Positions 9,066 to 18,671 of a DNA stretch of 64,000 bases are shown here, piece by piece. Under the pieces are notes generated by a model. The model saw only the letters and a list, made by a program, of their open reading frames with translations, was not told the origin of the DNA and ran no database searches. The DNA is from Cyclobacterium xiamenense (GTDB taxonomy: Bacteria; Bacteroidota; Bacteroidia; Cytophagales; Cyclobacteriaceae): assembly GCF_009467825.1 (NCBI RefSeq), contig NZ_WIOK01000005.1:124001-188000 (forward strand), given 5' to 3'. The position numbers and the translations under genes are program-made. The stretch's first letter is position 1; each line of letters opens with the position of its first letter.

Positions 9066-9764
9066 ATGCAAAACAAAGGAATCAAAATAAAGCGACTATC
9101 GGTAGTAGTTTTGCTGGTACTAGTGGTGACCGCTGCCGATAGGAGGCAGCTACCGGAATTGTTTGTAATTGGCGACAGCATTTCCATGCAGTATGGCCCC
9201 TACCTGGAGCAGTACCTGGAGAGAAAATGGGCCTATGATCGCAAACGAAACGAGGGCGCCGACTCCTCAAACCTGGACAATCCCGCCGGAGCAAATGGAG
9301 GCGATTCGGGTATGGTTTTGGCATACCTTCAGCGGAAAGTGCAAGACCCGGCATTTCGGCCGGATCTGGTGCTGATCAATTGCGGGCTGCACGACATCAA
9401 GACCAATGTGCAGACGGGAGAGAAGCAGGTATCGCTGGATGCCTATCGGGCCAATCTGGAGCAGGTATATGCCCTATTGGAGGATAAGGGGATTCGCATG
9501 GTCTGGATACGCACCACCCCGGTAGACGATGAGACCCACAATTCGCGGCAGCAGTCCTTTCACCGGTATTCAGCCGATGTAGCCGTGTACAATGCGGTGG
9601 CCGATGTCGTTTTTACATCCCGAAACGTTCCAATCATCGATCTACATGGTTTTACGGAAAACCTGGGCAATGATCGGTTCATTGATCACGTACACTTCGG
9701 AGAGGAAACCCGTGCCGCTCAGGCGGCATACATTGCGGGGTTTGTGGATTCGCTTTACCGGTAG
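9066..9764 (+). CDS. Secreted SGNH/GDSL-type hydrolase
   Basis: A 232-residue protein with an N-terminal hydrophobic export signal (residues 8-24). Block I is FVIGDSIS with Ser38 as nucleophile. Block III is represented by INCGLHD, in which the usual G-x-N-D is replaced by G-L-H-D. Block V is IDHVHF with Asp207 and His210 completing the triad. SGNH enzymes de-esterify sugars, lipids or rhamnogalacturonan; the substrate is not determinable here. The gene starts five bases after the patatin stop. The next 259 bases contain no gene, so this is the end of the first operon. Confidence 0.85.
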   Translation: MQNKGIKIKRLSVVVLLVLVVTAADRRQLPELFVIGDSISMQYGPYLEQYLERKWAYDRKRNEGADSSNLDNPAGANGGDSGMVLAYLQRKVQDPAFRPDLVLINCGLHDIKTNVQTGEKQVSLDAYRANLEQVYALLEDKGIRMVWIRTTPVDDETHNSRQQSFHRYSADVAVYNAVADVVFTSRNVPIIDLHGFTENLGNDRFIDHVHFGEETRAAQAAYIAGFVDSLYR

Positions 9765-10023
9765 TTTTTTGTCATTTTTCATTCGCGGGATGTAAAGTCC
9801 CGGTCCGTGGGTAACCTGACGGGAGTCACGGAATGGGGTAAATCGCTTTCGGTATCAAGGTTTTTCTATTAAATATTTTGTTTTCATCCCGGTTTCAATG
9901 GTGTTTTTTGCTGCTTTGGTACAGGATTTTGTCATGTAAATTTTACTAGGTTTTTTATTGATTTTTCGGTAGGATACAGGTTTAATACCCCCTAAATTGC
10001 TGGTAATTTACAAGGTAGAACCT

Positions 10024-11217
10024 ATGATACCAGAAAATGAATTTGATCGATTGGTGCATTTGGCGGAATACGATTTGGATGCCACAGAGCTGGAAACCCA
10101 ATTACAGGATCTTGCCAAACTGGCGGCGAAGGTAGCCGGGACGGAAATATCCCTGGTTAATCTGATAGATGCGTTCACGCAATGGAGTGTTGCGAGTGAG
10201 GGCATACCGGTGATGCAGATGGACAGGGAGGACTCCGTTTGCCAATACACCATCATGGGTGATCAGCCTTTTGAGGTTCTGGATTTATCCAAAGACGAGC
10301 GGTTCAATCGAAAATTTTATGTAACGGATGACCCCCATTTGCGGTATTATTGGGGCGTTCCATTGACAAGTGAGGCCGGCTTAAATTTGGGTGCGCTTTG
10401 TGTGTTAGACAAAATGGCCAAAGAAATTAGTCCCGAGAAGGTGGCTTTATTGGAAATCATTGCCGACGAGATTGTTAATCGACTGAAAATCTCTAAAACC
10501 GTGGCTTCCTTACGATCCAAGCTACAGCATTCCGAAGAAAAGCAAAAACAGATTGCGCACGACATTCGGGGACCTCTCGGAGGAATCATAGGTCTGGCCC
10601 AGATCGTCAATGAACAGGGTGATCAGAATCGATTGGACGAAGTACTGGAGTTTATCAAGGTCATTCAAACCAGCAGTAAATCCTTGTTGGATCTGGCGGA
10701 TGAGATTCTCTCGAGTAAGGATGCCCTGGAAGTAAGACGGAGTGCTCCGGCCGAAAATGAATGCAGCCTGTCTATCCTGAAAAATAAACTGAAAAACCTT
10801 TACGAAATCCAAGGGAAGCAGAAAAACATTGATTTAGCGGTGGAAGTAAATTCCTGCAAAAGCGAGTTGACCTTCCCGAAAGCAAAACTACTCCAAATCA
10901 TTGGTAACCTGGTATCAAACGCCATCAAGTTTACGCCTGCAGGCGGTAAGGTATCGGTAAGCCTCGATCTTTTTGAAAAAGGTCAGCGTAGAGAGTTATC
11001 GGTCATCGTTAAAGATACCGGCGCAGGTATGCGCAGGGAACAGATAGATGCGATCCTACAAGGAGACGGAAAAACAACGAAAGGAAGCCTTGGGGAAAAA
11101 GGGTTTGGTTTTGGGTTGCCGTTGGTCAAGCATTTAATCGACGGAATGGGAGGAAGGCTAAAAATCGAGTCCGAGCCGGGTCGGTACGCTCGGTTTGAAG
11201 TGAACCTTCCGGTTTGA
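10024..11217 (+). CDS. Soluble GAF-domain sensor histidine kinase
   Basis: The 397-residue product lacks transmembrane segments. Residues about 25-155 form a GAF sensor domain (AKVAGTEISLVNLID, YWGVPLTSEAGLNLGALCV). A dimerisation/phosphoacceptor helix follows with IAHDIRGPLGG (His179), then an HATPase_c domain with N-box NLVSNAIKFTP, G1 VKDTGAGM and G2 EKGFGFGLPLVKHL. ATG at 10024 is preferred over a TTG at 9997 because the conserved sequence begins there. No response regulator is adjacent, so it is an orphan kinase. A cytoplasmic small molecule or redox cue is the likely input. Confidence 0.9.
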   Translation: MIPENEFDRLVHLAEYDLDATELETQLQDLAKLAAKVAGTEISLVNLIDAFTQWSVASEGIPVMQMDREDSVCQYTIMGDQPFEVLDLSKDERFNRKFYVTDDPHLRYYWGVPLTSEAGLNLGALCVLDKMAKEISPEKVALLEIIADEIVNRLKISKTVASLRSKLQHSEEKQKQIAHDIRGPLGGIIGLAQIVNEQGDQNRLDEVLEFIKVIQTSSKSLLDLADEILSSKDALEVRRSAPAENECSLSILKNKLKNLYEIQGKQKNIDLAVEVNSCKSELTFPKAKLLQIIGNLVSNAIKFTPAGGKVSVSLDLFEKGQRRELSVIVKDTGAGMRREQIDAILQGDGKTTKGSLGEKGFGFGLPLVKHLIDGMGGRLKIESEPGRYARFEVNLPV

Positions 11218-12153
11218 TTTTGCCGGCATTCCCTTTTCTAAAACATACGTTGAGCGACTTGCATCGCACCTTACAAACTGCCCCATTCTGGTAGACAAAT
11301 TTCACAGATGGGTAATGGTTTTCGAACAATTTTTTACGGCATTAACCCATGTGCTCGGAAAGAAATCGTACGGGTTTAACCTAACCGCTTTTGATGTGAA
11401 TACCGCCGCTTTCTACCCGGTAGACTACAGGGCAGGCGCATCCAATAAATCCGCCGTCAGGAGTTTGCAACGAAAAGCGGCGGTAAATCAATTTTGTAAA
11501 GAAAGTCGGCATGGTCGATTTCGCACCGGAAAATCGAATGGAAGTACGAACACGTACTGAGATGCGGCAAGCCGATCACCGGATTTGCACCCGTTACACC
11601 GGCCTACCTTTGCTATTCCACCGGAGAAATCGCCGGGGCGATATATTGCGGGGCTTCCTTCGGATCCATTTATTAATCGGCAAGGACCGGGATAATCAAT
11701 CGGCGAGGTACCGGTTTTTTTTTGAAGCCAAAAAGCGAACGTTTCTAACGCCCAGAACTGAACCCGGAAGGGACGGTTTTTTATTTTTTTTGGCGATTAT
11801 TTGGTTGAGAACTGCCCATTTTTTTCTGGGGTGTAGATAGGGAAAGATAGCAGCAGCGTGCATTTTGCCCACTGATATTTCGGAGTTTAGGCAACGGATA
11901 ATCTCTAGCCTGGACTACAGCCGTGCTGATCGAAATCAGAGCCGCATGGAAAACCTGTATACCAACAAGTATTTTTCGTTTCGTTTTGTAAAATAAAATA
12001 CATGTATTAGGGTATTATTTGGATCTAAACCAAATAAAAAAGATACGAAAATATCAATTTAAAAATATTACATTAAATATTCAAAAAACCTGATTTTTGT
12101 CAATAAAAAGGAAGGATAAATAGAAAAAAATCTATAGCTTTATTCGATTGTAA

Positions 12154-12174
12154 AAATGTATACGGTATTCAAAA
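12154..12174. promoter_or_regulatory. Candidate GntR operator upstream of susC
   Basis: The core GTATACGGTAT at 12158-12168 is the exact reverse complement of the core of the palindrome in front of the GntR gene (32329-32349). In matching orientation both sites also have TTT and a G in the left flank. It lies about 370 bases upstream of the first susC start. Shared control by the GntR protein is inferred. Confidence 0.45.
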
Positions 12175-12424
12175 AAATCGGGTAAAAAATTGAAGTTTTT
12201 TTGATTTAATGAATTGACTATAAACTTTTTAGGAAAGCGGTTTTTGACTCGTAAAAATAATTCAATCAAGCCAGAAAAAATGCAAAATTTGGCTTGGGTT
12301 AACGTGAATACGTGGGGTGCTGCATATGCGATAGGTACCGGTAAAGGAACCGGCGACCAGCTATAGATGATAAGTATAACTAAACCGTTTTGTGTATGAT
12401 AAAAATCCAGTTCAGTTAAAAAAA

Positions 12425-12449
12425 GCCGATTGGTAAAATACCAACCGGC
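12425..12449. promoter_or_regulatory. Stem-loop in the leader of the first susC
   Basis: GCCGATTGGT and ACCAACCGGC form a 10-base stem with one A/C mismatch around the loop AAAAT, ending 88 bases before the susC start. A run of seven A precedes it, so on the minus strand it would look like an intrinsic terminator. On the plus strand it has no T-run and could be a leader structure. Confidence 0.5.
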
Positions 12450-12537
12450 ATGGTCGTATGATAATGCTCATTGGGGAATGTACTTCTCATAAGACCGCTA
12501 TTCATTGAAGTCTTTCATTCAATAAACCCTTAAAATT

Positions 12538-15500
12538 ATGAAAAATTTATTACTTAAGGCAATCTTTTGGCTGCCTTGGTGCTTTCTTTTTTGCATTGGC
12601 TTGGCCTTTTCCTCTTCGGGGAAGGGAAACCCGTCGGAATTTTCGACGCCTTACGTAACAGAGCACCTCGCTAATCATCCCGTTACCAACCATGGGTCCG
12701 GGCCAACAAAGGCGGATTTTTTGGCTACCATCAGCGGTACTGTCATCGATCCCAACGGGGAGCCGATCCCCGGTGCCACGGTCGTTGTTGAGGGTTCCAG
12801 TCAGGGAACCGTATCGGATATCGACGGCAAGTTTAGCATTGATGCGGAGGAGGGAGCCGTGATTGTCATCTCGTTTATTGGCTACAAATCGGAGCGAATT
12901 ACTGTAGGAAATCAAACCCAGTTTACCATTATATTGAGCGAAGACCAAACTTCGCTCGATGAGGTGATCGTGGTTGGGTACGGAACGCAAATCGAATCCC
13001 GCCTTACGGGAAGTATGGCAAGAGCCGATCCGGAAGACATGGCGAGGGTATCGACCCCTACCGTGGGCCAGGCATTGCAAGGACGCGTAGCGGGTGTATT
13101 CATCAAAAATCAAAACGGCCAGCCCGGACAAAACAAGACGGCTATCAATATACGTGGATTTGGGGAGCCCCTGTACATCATCGATGGATTGCCTGTAGAT
13201 GAGGCGGTTTTCTCAAACTTAAATCCAAACGACATTGAAGAACTCACGGTACTGAAAGACGCGGCAGCCGCGGCCGTGTACGGGGCGAGAGCGGGCAACG
13301 GCGTTGTCCTGGTGACAACAAAAAGAGGAAGTACGGGCGATGTTCAATTTTCCTACCGGGGAGACGTTGGATTTCAGGGGCTTACCATGGTGCCGGATGT
13401 CATTGAATCCTGGGAATACATGACGCTGTTTAATATGCGAAACCTCGATCGGGGGCTTGGACTACGCTGGACGCCTGAGACGGTCGAACAGTTTAAAGTA
13501 CATACGGATGGATCGGACCCGGAAAATTACCCCAGCGTGCAAATGTATGATTTGATCGCCCGGGATGCAGCTCCCATGTTTACACACGATTTGTCCCTGA
13601 GGGGTGGCAGCGAAAAGGTTCGCTATTTTGTTTCCGGAAACGTATTTGATCAGACCGGTCTGGAACGCAATGTTTTTGGTGGAACCGATACGCGGTTCAA
13701 GCGCTACAATATCCGCGGTAATGTGGATGTGGATGTTTCAGAAAAGTTCACTTTTAACTTTGACATGAGTTATAACCTGCAGGATTTCACCGGTCCCAGA
13801 AACGCTTTTGAGGGGACTAGCTGGTCGCAGGGGCAGGGAATTTTCGCCCGAAGTGGACGCTGGCGTCCCTTTCATTCCATTGAAGAATTGCCCGGTGGAC
13901 ACCTGAATTTCCCCAGGGGAGCCCCCGAAGGACAGACGGTGAACCCGCTAAATTTGGCCAGTGCCGCTATCGGTGGGACCCAGGAGTTTCAGCGGGGATT
14001 CATTGATTTTAAGCTAGGCGGGGAGTACCAACTGCTTCCGGGATTGAGTACCCGGGCCACCATCAATTACCAGGGGACCAATTTGCAGGAAAAGATGTTT
14101 CAAAAGCGAGGTCCGGAATACCGCTACAATCCCACTACCGAAGCGCACGAATTTGTACGCGCCCTGAATGCGGACACGCGCGTGGAGCGAAGAAACAGTC
14201 AAACCGAAAATATAAATTTCCAATATTTCCTGAATGGCGATCATACGTTTGGAAAGAAGCATTCCCTGACCACAATGTATGTGTTTGAATTCATCGAGCG
14301 CCATTTTGAGCGAATTGATGCCAGCCGAATTCTTTACGATTTCCCGATTGCGCAATTGAGTGCTGGTCCGCCCAGCCAGCAATTCAACAACGATTTCATC
14401 AACCGAAACAAACGAATAGGGCATATTGGCCGGGCCAGTTACAACTATGCCGATAAATACTCCTTGGAGGTAAGTGCGCGCTACGACGGATCGATGCGTT
14501 TTCCAGAGAATTCCCGATGGGGTTTTTTTCCTTCCTTTTCGGGAGCCTGGAATATTACAGAGGAATCGTTTATGCAAAATCTTGGCCTGTCGAATGTCCT
14601 GACCTTTATGAAGCTTCGGGGTTCCTGGGGACGACTCGGCTTCGATGCGGCAGGCGATTTTCAGTTTTTGTCCACGTTCTCGTTTGATGATTTTTACATC
14701 TTTGAAGGGTCAACCCTGCAGCGAACGATCAGCACAGACGGGCTGCCGAATCCCAATATCACCTGGGAGAAAATGGATATCGTCAATTTTGGATTGGATG
14801 CCTCCTTTTGGGATGGCAAGTTGGAAGGCACCTTCGATGTATTTCAACGAAACCGGTTTGATGTACTGGGTCAACGGATACTGGATGTATCCCCAGTGGT
14901 AGGAGCGGTTTTGCCCCGCCAAAACTTTCAGGAGTTTCAAAACCGCGGCATGGAGCTCAGTTTGCAACATACGAATACCATCGCGAATAGCAACTGGAAT
15001 TATTCCATCGGAGGTAATTTTGGGATTTTTGAGGAAATCGTTGTCAATACCGACGAACCCGACTTTATTAACAAGGAAGTGGAACGCCGGGAAAAACAAA
15101 TCGGTCGGCGGGTGGTCACCGGTGGTCGAAATAACGTCAATATTTTCTACCTGGAAACCGACGGGCTATTTTCTTCTCAGGAAGAAATCGACAGTTGGGC
15201 AGACATCGATGGCAACGGAAACCGCTCCATCCAAATTGGTGACGCGCGGGTTATCGACCGAAACGGGGATGGACGAATTACCAACGAGGACCAATACATT
15301 GCCACATCCGGAACCCAGCCCAGGTTGACCTTTGGATTTCAAACCCGGATTGCCTGGAAGGGACTCGAGCTGGTCTCCTTCTGGCAGGGAGCGTCCCGCT
15401 TTGGTTGGAACCTGGCCTGGAGTGAGTTTGAGTCTCCCTTTCCAGCCAATGGGGTCGCTTTGCAGGGACACATCAGTGATTCCTACATCCCGGAAAATGA

Positions 15501-15822
15501 ATTTGGGCTTCCAGCCGTAAGCGCCGCAGATGCCCGATGGCCAAGGGCATCGGGACGGTTCAATAACAACTACGACATGTTTTTGATCGACGGCACCTAC
15601 CTGCGCCTCAAGCAGCTGCAACTGGGGTATACCCTCCCGCAGCAACTAATTGACGGTCTTGGTTTGCGAAGGGTGAAGTTGTACGCTGGAGGGACCAATT
15701 TGTTGACCTTTTCGGACATCGATTTTCTCGATCCGGAGATCGACGAAAATCCCAGGCAGTTTTTTGGAAACTACCATCCACAGACACGGGTGATCAACCT
15801 TGGGCTTGAGATCGATTTCTAA
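12538..15822 (+). CDS. SusC/RagA-type TonB-dependent outer-membrane transporter (first)
   Basis: The 1094-residue protein starts with an export signal (1-26). A carboxypeptidase-regulatory-like beta domain covers about 63-137 (ISGTVIDPNGEPIPGATV), and LDEVIVVGYGT near 140-150 opens the plug. The plug (VLKDAAAAAVYGARAGNGVVLVTT) and a long beta barrel ending in INLGLEIDF follow. It imports oligosaccharides with its SusD partner, powered by TonB. Unlike the other two complete SusC proteins in this window it has no STN (secretin/TonB short N-terminal) domain and no adjacent sigma/anti-sigma pair, so control must be different. A GntR-type site upstream is a candidate. It heads the large PUL running to about 28 kb. 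Confidence 0.95.
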   Translation: MKNLLLKAIFWLPWCFLFCIGLAFSSSGKGNPSEFSTPYVTEHLANHPVTNHGSGPTKADFLATISGTVIDPNGEPIPGATVVVEGSSQGTVSDIDGKFSIDAEEGAVIVISFIGYKSERITVGNQTQFTIILSEDQTSLDEVIVVGYGTQIESRLTGSMARADPEDMARVSTPTVGQALQGRVAGVFIKNQNGQPGQNKTAINIRGFGEPLYIIDGLPVDEAVFSNLNPNDIEELTVLKDAAAAAVYGARAGNGVVLVTTKRGSTGDVQFSYRGDVGFQGLTMVPDVIESWEYMTLFNMRNLDRGLGLRWTPETVEQFKVHTDGSDPENYPSVQMYDLIARDAAPMFTHDLSLRGGSEKVRYFVSGNVFDQTGLERNVFGGTDTRFKRYNIRGNVDVDVSEKFTFNFDMSYNLQDFTGPRNAFEGTSWSQGQGIFARSGRWRPFHSIEELPGGHLNFPRGAPEGQTVNPLNLASAAIGGTQEFQRGFIDFKLGGEYQLLPGLSTRATINYQGTNLQEKMFQKRGPEYRYNPTTEAHEFVRALNADTRVERRNSQTENINFQYFLNGDHTFGKKHSLTTMYVFEFIERHFERIDASRILYDFPIAQLSAGPPSQQFNNDFINRNKRIGHIGRASYNYADKYSLEVSARYDGSMRFPENSRWGFFPSFSGAWNITEESFMQNLGLSNVLTFMKLRGSWGRLGFDAAGDFQFLSTFSFDDFYIFEGSTLQRTISTDGLPNPNITWEKMDIVNFGLDASFWDGKLEGTFDVFQRNRFDVLGQRILDVSPVVGAVLPRQNFQEFQNRGMELSLQHTNTIANSNWNYSIGGNFGIFEEIVVNTDEPDFINKEVERREKQIGRRVVTGGRNNVNIFYLETDGLFSSQEEIDSWADIDGNGNRSIQIGDARVIDRNGDGRITNEDQYIATSGTQPRLTFGFQTRIAWKGLELVSFWQGASRFGWNLAWSEFESPFPANGVALQGHISDSYIPENEFGLPAVSAADARWPRASGRFNNNYDMFLIDGTYLRLKQLQLGYTLPQQLIDGLGLRRVKLYAGGTNLLTFSDIDFLDPEIDENPRQFFGNYHPQTRVINLGLEIDF

Positions 15823-15861
15823 GACAAAATTCATTTGATAACGACATTTATTTTCTCAGTT

Positions 15862-17625
15862 ATGAAACAAAGCAATTATCTATACCGTGCCTTGACACCT
15901 TTTCTCTCGCTTTTGCTGGTGTCATTGGTTTCCTGTGACGACCTTTTAAACCTCAATGAGGTTCCAAGAGACCTGGTAAATGCGGATCAGGTATTTCAGA
16001 ATGAGGCGTTTGCCGATGCATTGGTTGCCGACTTATATGCCGGATTTCCCTTTACCAGCTTCGACGATTTTGACGGAATGCTTGGTCACCACGATCTGGG
16101 TACCCAGCGGGGGGGCGGCTTCACTAGCTGCCGAACCCACGGGGGAATGGACATCAATAGCGATTGTGAAGGCTTGTGGGATTACGAATACATCCGGGAG
16201 CTGAACTTCTTTATCGAAAGTATCCGGGAATCCCCCTTATCCGAGAGCTTCAAACGGCAGCGCGAAGGCGAGGTTCGGGTGTTGCGGGCGGCTGTATTCT
16301 TCAAGATGCAAAAACGCTACGGTGGAGTACCACTGGTAAACGTGGTGCTGGATCCTTTTGAGGATGTTCCCGAGCAATACCGGGTTCGAAGCAGTGAGGA
16401 AGCGCTTGCTGACTTTATTGACACCGAATTGGAAATGGCGGCAGGAATGTTGATGGAAAATCCGCAAGAAACCGGTCGGGTCAATCGATGGACGGCCTAT
16501 GCCTACAAAGCCCGGGCAAATCTCTGGTCGGCCTCCATTGCCCATTTTGGAACACTTGCAGACAACCGGCTAACGGGTATTCCCGCAGGCAGGGCCAATG
16601 AATTCTACGGCAAAGCGAGTGCAGCTGCCAGGCAGGTGATTGATTCCGGAAGGTATTCCTTGCTACAAAGCAGTGACCCGGAGCGAACGTACTGGAGTGT
16701 TTTCGTTGAAGACGCAAACGACGAAGTCATCTTTGAACGCATTTACAACGGCGTTGAAATCCGGCATCAGTTTGCGCACCAGAATCAACCCACTCCTTTT
16801 TCTGAGGGGCAGGGATCGCAGATGAACCCCACACTGGAACTGGTCAATCAGTACGAAAACCTGGACGGTACCTTTAGCGCGCCCGATTTGGGTCCGGACC
16901 ACCTGTACCCGAGTGGAGTCAGTCCCTGGGCAAACAAAGATCCCAGGCTGTATGCGACGGTACTCTTTGAGGGAGATTTTTATGCCGGGAATTTGGTGGA
17001 ATTGTACGAAGGTATTGACCCCACCGTCGGAGGTACCAATCCAGATGCAATCATTTCGGAGGTGGGCGTCACCTACAACGGAAAAAACACCGTAGGTAGT
17101 GCCAGCCGAAGACAAGCCAATCAATTCTTTCCGTCTACGGGATTTTTACTCGAGAAATACATCGCAGAAACTCCGCTGATACCCGCCGGGACGGAATCCA
17201 ACAACTGGAAGGAATTGCGGCTGGCCGAAATGTACCTAATCGTTGCAGAGAGCGAGTTTGAGTTGGGTAACCCAGCCGAAGCAGCCATGTACCTCAACTT
17301 TACCCGTGAGCGGGTGGGACTCATTCCTTTGACGGAAGGGACCATCACCCGGGATCGGGTGCGCATCGAGCGAACCAGCGAGTTGATTTACGAAGGGCAC
17401 CGCTGGGACGACCTACGCCGATGGAGAACGGCTCTGGATGTCCTGGACGGACAAATCGTAAAAGGCGTTCGGGTGATTTACCACGATGATTCGGGACAGT
17501 ATTATTTCCTGGTTATTGACGGGGAAACCGTTCAGCGGGAGTTTCGACCGGAGCATTATTACAATCCGATCACGAACGCCCGACTCGAAACCAATGGCGA
17601 CCTGGTGGAGAACCCCGGTTACTAG
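15862..17625 (+). CDS. SusD/RagB-type glycan-binding lipoprotein (first)
   Basis: A 587-residue SusD family protein. The start at ATG 15862 gives a clean SPII signal (LLLVSLVSCDD, Cys near residue 25); an earlier in-frame TTG at 15835 merely extends it. Family hallmarks include the NLNEVPRDLVNADQVF opening, RVLRAAVFFKMQKRYGGVPLV in the TPR-like helical core, the LAEMYLIVAESEFELGN helix, RIERTSELIYEGHRWDDLRRW and a C-terminal NPGY. It caps the SusC barrel and captures glycan at the cell surface. The gap to susC is 39 bases. Confidence 0.94.
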   Translation: MKQSNYLYRALTPFLSLLLVSLVSCDDLLNLNEVPRDLVNADQVFQNEAFADALVADLYAGFPFTSFDDFDGMLGHHDLGTQRGGGFTSCRTHGGMDINSDCEGLWDYEYIRELNFFIESIRESPLSESFKRQREGEVRVLRAAVFFKMQKRYGGVPLVNVVLDPFEDVPEQYRVRSSEEALADFIDTELEMAAGMLMENPQETGRVNRWTAYAYKARANLWSASIAHFGTLADNRLTGIPAGRANEFYGKASAAARQVIDSGRYSLLQSSDPERTYWSVFVEDANDEVIFERIYNGVEIRHQFAHQNQPTPFSEGQGSQMNPTLELVNQYENLDGTFSAPDLGPDHLYPSGVSPWANKDPRLYATVLFEGDFYAGNLVELYEGIDPTVGGTNPDAIISEVGVTYNGKNTVGSASRRQANQFFPSTGFLLEKYIAETPLIPAGTESNNWKELRLAEMYLIVAESEFELGNPAEAAMYLNFTRERVGLIPLTEGTITRDRVRIERTSELIYEGHRWDDLRRWRTALDVLDGQIVKGVRVIYHDDSGQYYFLVIDGETVQREFRPEHYYNPITNARLETNGDLVENPGY

Positions 17626-17680
17626 AGAAAGGGTTGTTTTACGCTCAAATGAAATTAGTTGATATTAAAATTCGATAACA

Positions 17681-18394
17681 ATGAATGGTTTAGCATTTAA
17701 AAAATATTTGATGCTGGTAGCAATGCCAGTCTCCCTTGCGGTCTTTTCGGGATGCGAAGAGATTGTCACGGACTTCGGTTTTGATGGGCAGATCAGCGGA
17801 CTGATTCTGGATCAAAACGGAGATCCGGTATCCGGTGATGCCTCAAATCCGGCATTTACGGTATTCGTTTTAGGAGAGGAGGACCGGGTACCGCTGGAAT
17901 TGCGGGTCAATGGAGATGGTTCTTACGCGAATTTGCACCTGTATCCGCAAAACTACACAGTATGGGTGGAAGGCCCGGTGGATGGTCCCGGACAGGGGGA
18001 ACTGACCGTGGACCTCAGGGGTCGTCCCGTTGAGCAGCACATTACCGTAAACCCATTTCTCGTCATTCCCCCACCCACGGTCTCTGTTTCCGGGGGAGAG
18101 GTACAGGTCAATTATTCCATTTCCCCCAGTCAAGGGCATGGTGTTCAGGAAAGGGTAGTGCTGGTAAGCACGGTAGCAAAAGTGGGGATCAATACGGGGA
18201 ATGGTCCGCGGTGGCAAACCCGGGAGCTGGAGCTGCCGGAAAATTCGGGTACGGCGACGGTAACACTGGATGCCAACCTCCTGGCCATGTCTCGCGAACG
18301 GGGAGGGGGTAATTTACACATTCGCATTGCAGCCCGGTCCGATCAAACCACGGATTGGAACCATAGCCTGCCGATTGTAATTCCGGCTCCTTAA
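17681..18394 (+). CDS. DUF3823-type surface lipoprotein of the PUL
   Basis: A 237-residue lipoprotein (signal ending FSGCEEI, Cys near 25). The N-terminal half shows the DUF3823 pattern: GFDGQISGLILDQNGDPV and a beta sandwich with YANLHLYPQNYTVWVEGPV. The C-terminal half is a second immunoglobulin-like domain (TVSVSGGEVQVNYSIS). Such proteins are commonly encoded directly after susD and are thought to be extra surface glycan-binding proteins. That role is family knowledge plus position, not shown by motifs here. Its stop is followed by a structured intergenic region. Confidence 0.8.
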   Translation: MNGLAFKKYLMLVAMPVSLAVFSGCEEIVTDFGFDGQISGLILDQNGDPVSGDASNPAFTVFVLGEEDRVPLELRVNGDGSYANLHLYPQNYTVWVEGPVDGPGQGELTVDLRGRPVEQHITVNPFLVIPPPTVSVSGGEVQVNYSISPSQGHGVQERVVLVSTVAKVGINTGNGPRWQTRELELPENSGTATVTLDANLLAMSRERGGGNLHIRIAARSDQTTDWNHSLPIVIPAP

Positions 18395-18409
18395 TTTCGC
18401 GAAACGGAT

Positions 18410-18473
18410 AAATCGCCCGGGCTACCCGCAACGCCATGCAATGGCGGAACGGGTAGGCCCCGGGGTACGATTT
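18410..18473. repeat. Large composite stem-loop after the DUF3823 gene
   Basis: The two sides fold in tiers. AAATCG pairs with CGATTT, CCCGGG and CTACCCG pair with matching bases on the right with small bulges, and CGCCAT pairs with ATGGCG around the loop GCA. There is no T-run on either strand. It could be a REP-like element, an RNA stabiliser protecting the upstream susCD message, or a factor-dependent terminator. Confidence 0.6.
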
Positions 18474-18480
18474 CCCACAA

Positions 18481-18498
18481 CAATCCGAAATCGGATTG
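18481..18498. repeat. Perfect 7-bp inverted repeat
   Basis: CAATCCG and CGGATTG are exact inverted copies around a four-base loop AAAT, eight bases beyond the larger stem-loop. It may be an operator or part of the same RNA structure. Confidence 0.5.
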
Positions 18499-18671
18499 GG
18501 GTGAAACGGAAGAAGTAGGACCTTTTGTGGGGGTAATCTTCTTGGAAATGACGAAAGATCTGCCGAATATGGAGGAAACCTTTCCAAAACGGGGTCTGAA
18601 CCAAAAATAGAAAAACAAGTCCGATGGACGACCGCAATTATTAATTTTCACCGTAACGTAATTTGTGCTTT

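Larger units (their letters stand above)
11218..12537. other. Long non-coding stretch before the first susC gene
   Basis: No convincing gene is seen in these 1,320 bases. The first 750 bases have ordinary composition but only short reading frames without a recognisable protein. From about 11990 to 12300 the DNA is strongly A/T-rich. It holds a GntR-type palindrome near 12154-12174 and a stem-loop at 12425-12449. The length and the strong composition change suggest a regulatory region, possibly with a decayed gene in its first half. Confidence 0.6.

Noticed and set aside
11315-11840. Two plus-strand open frames of 81 and 109 codons
   Set aside because: No signal, domain or coding-like composition; sequence unlike any protein family I know.
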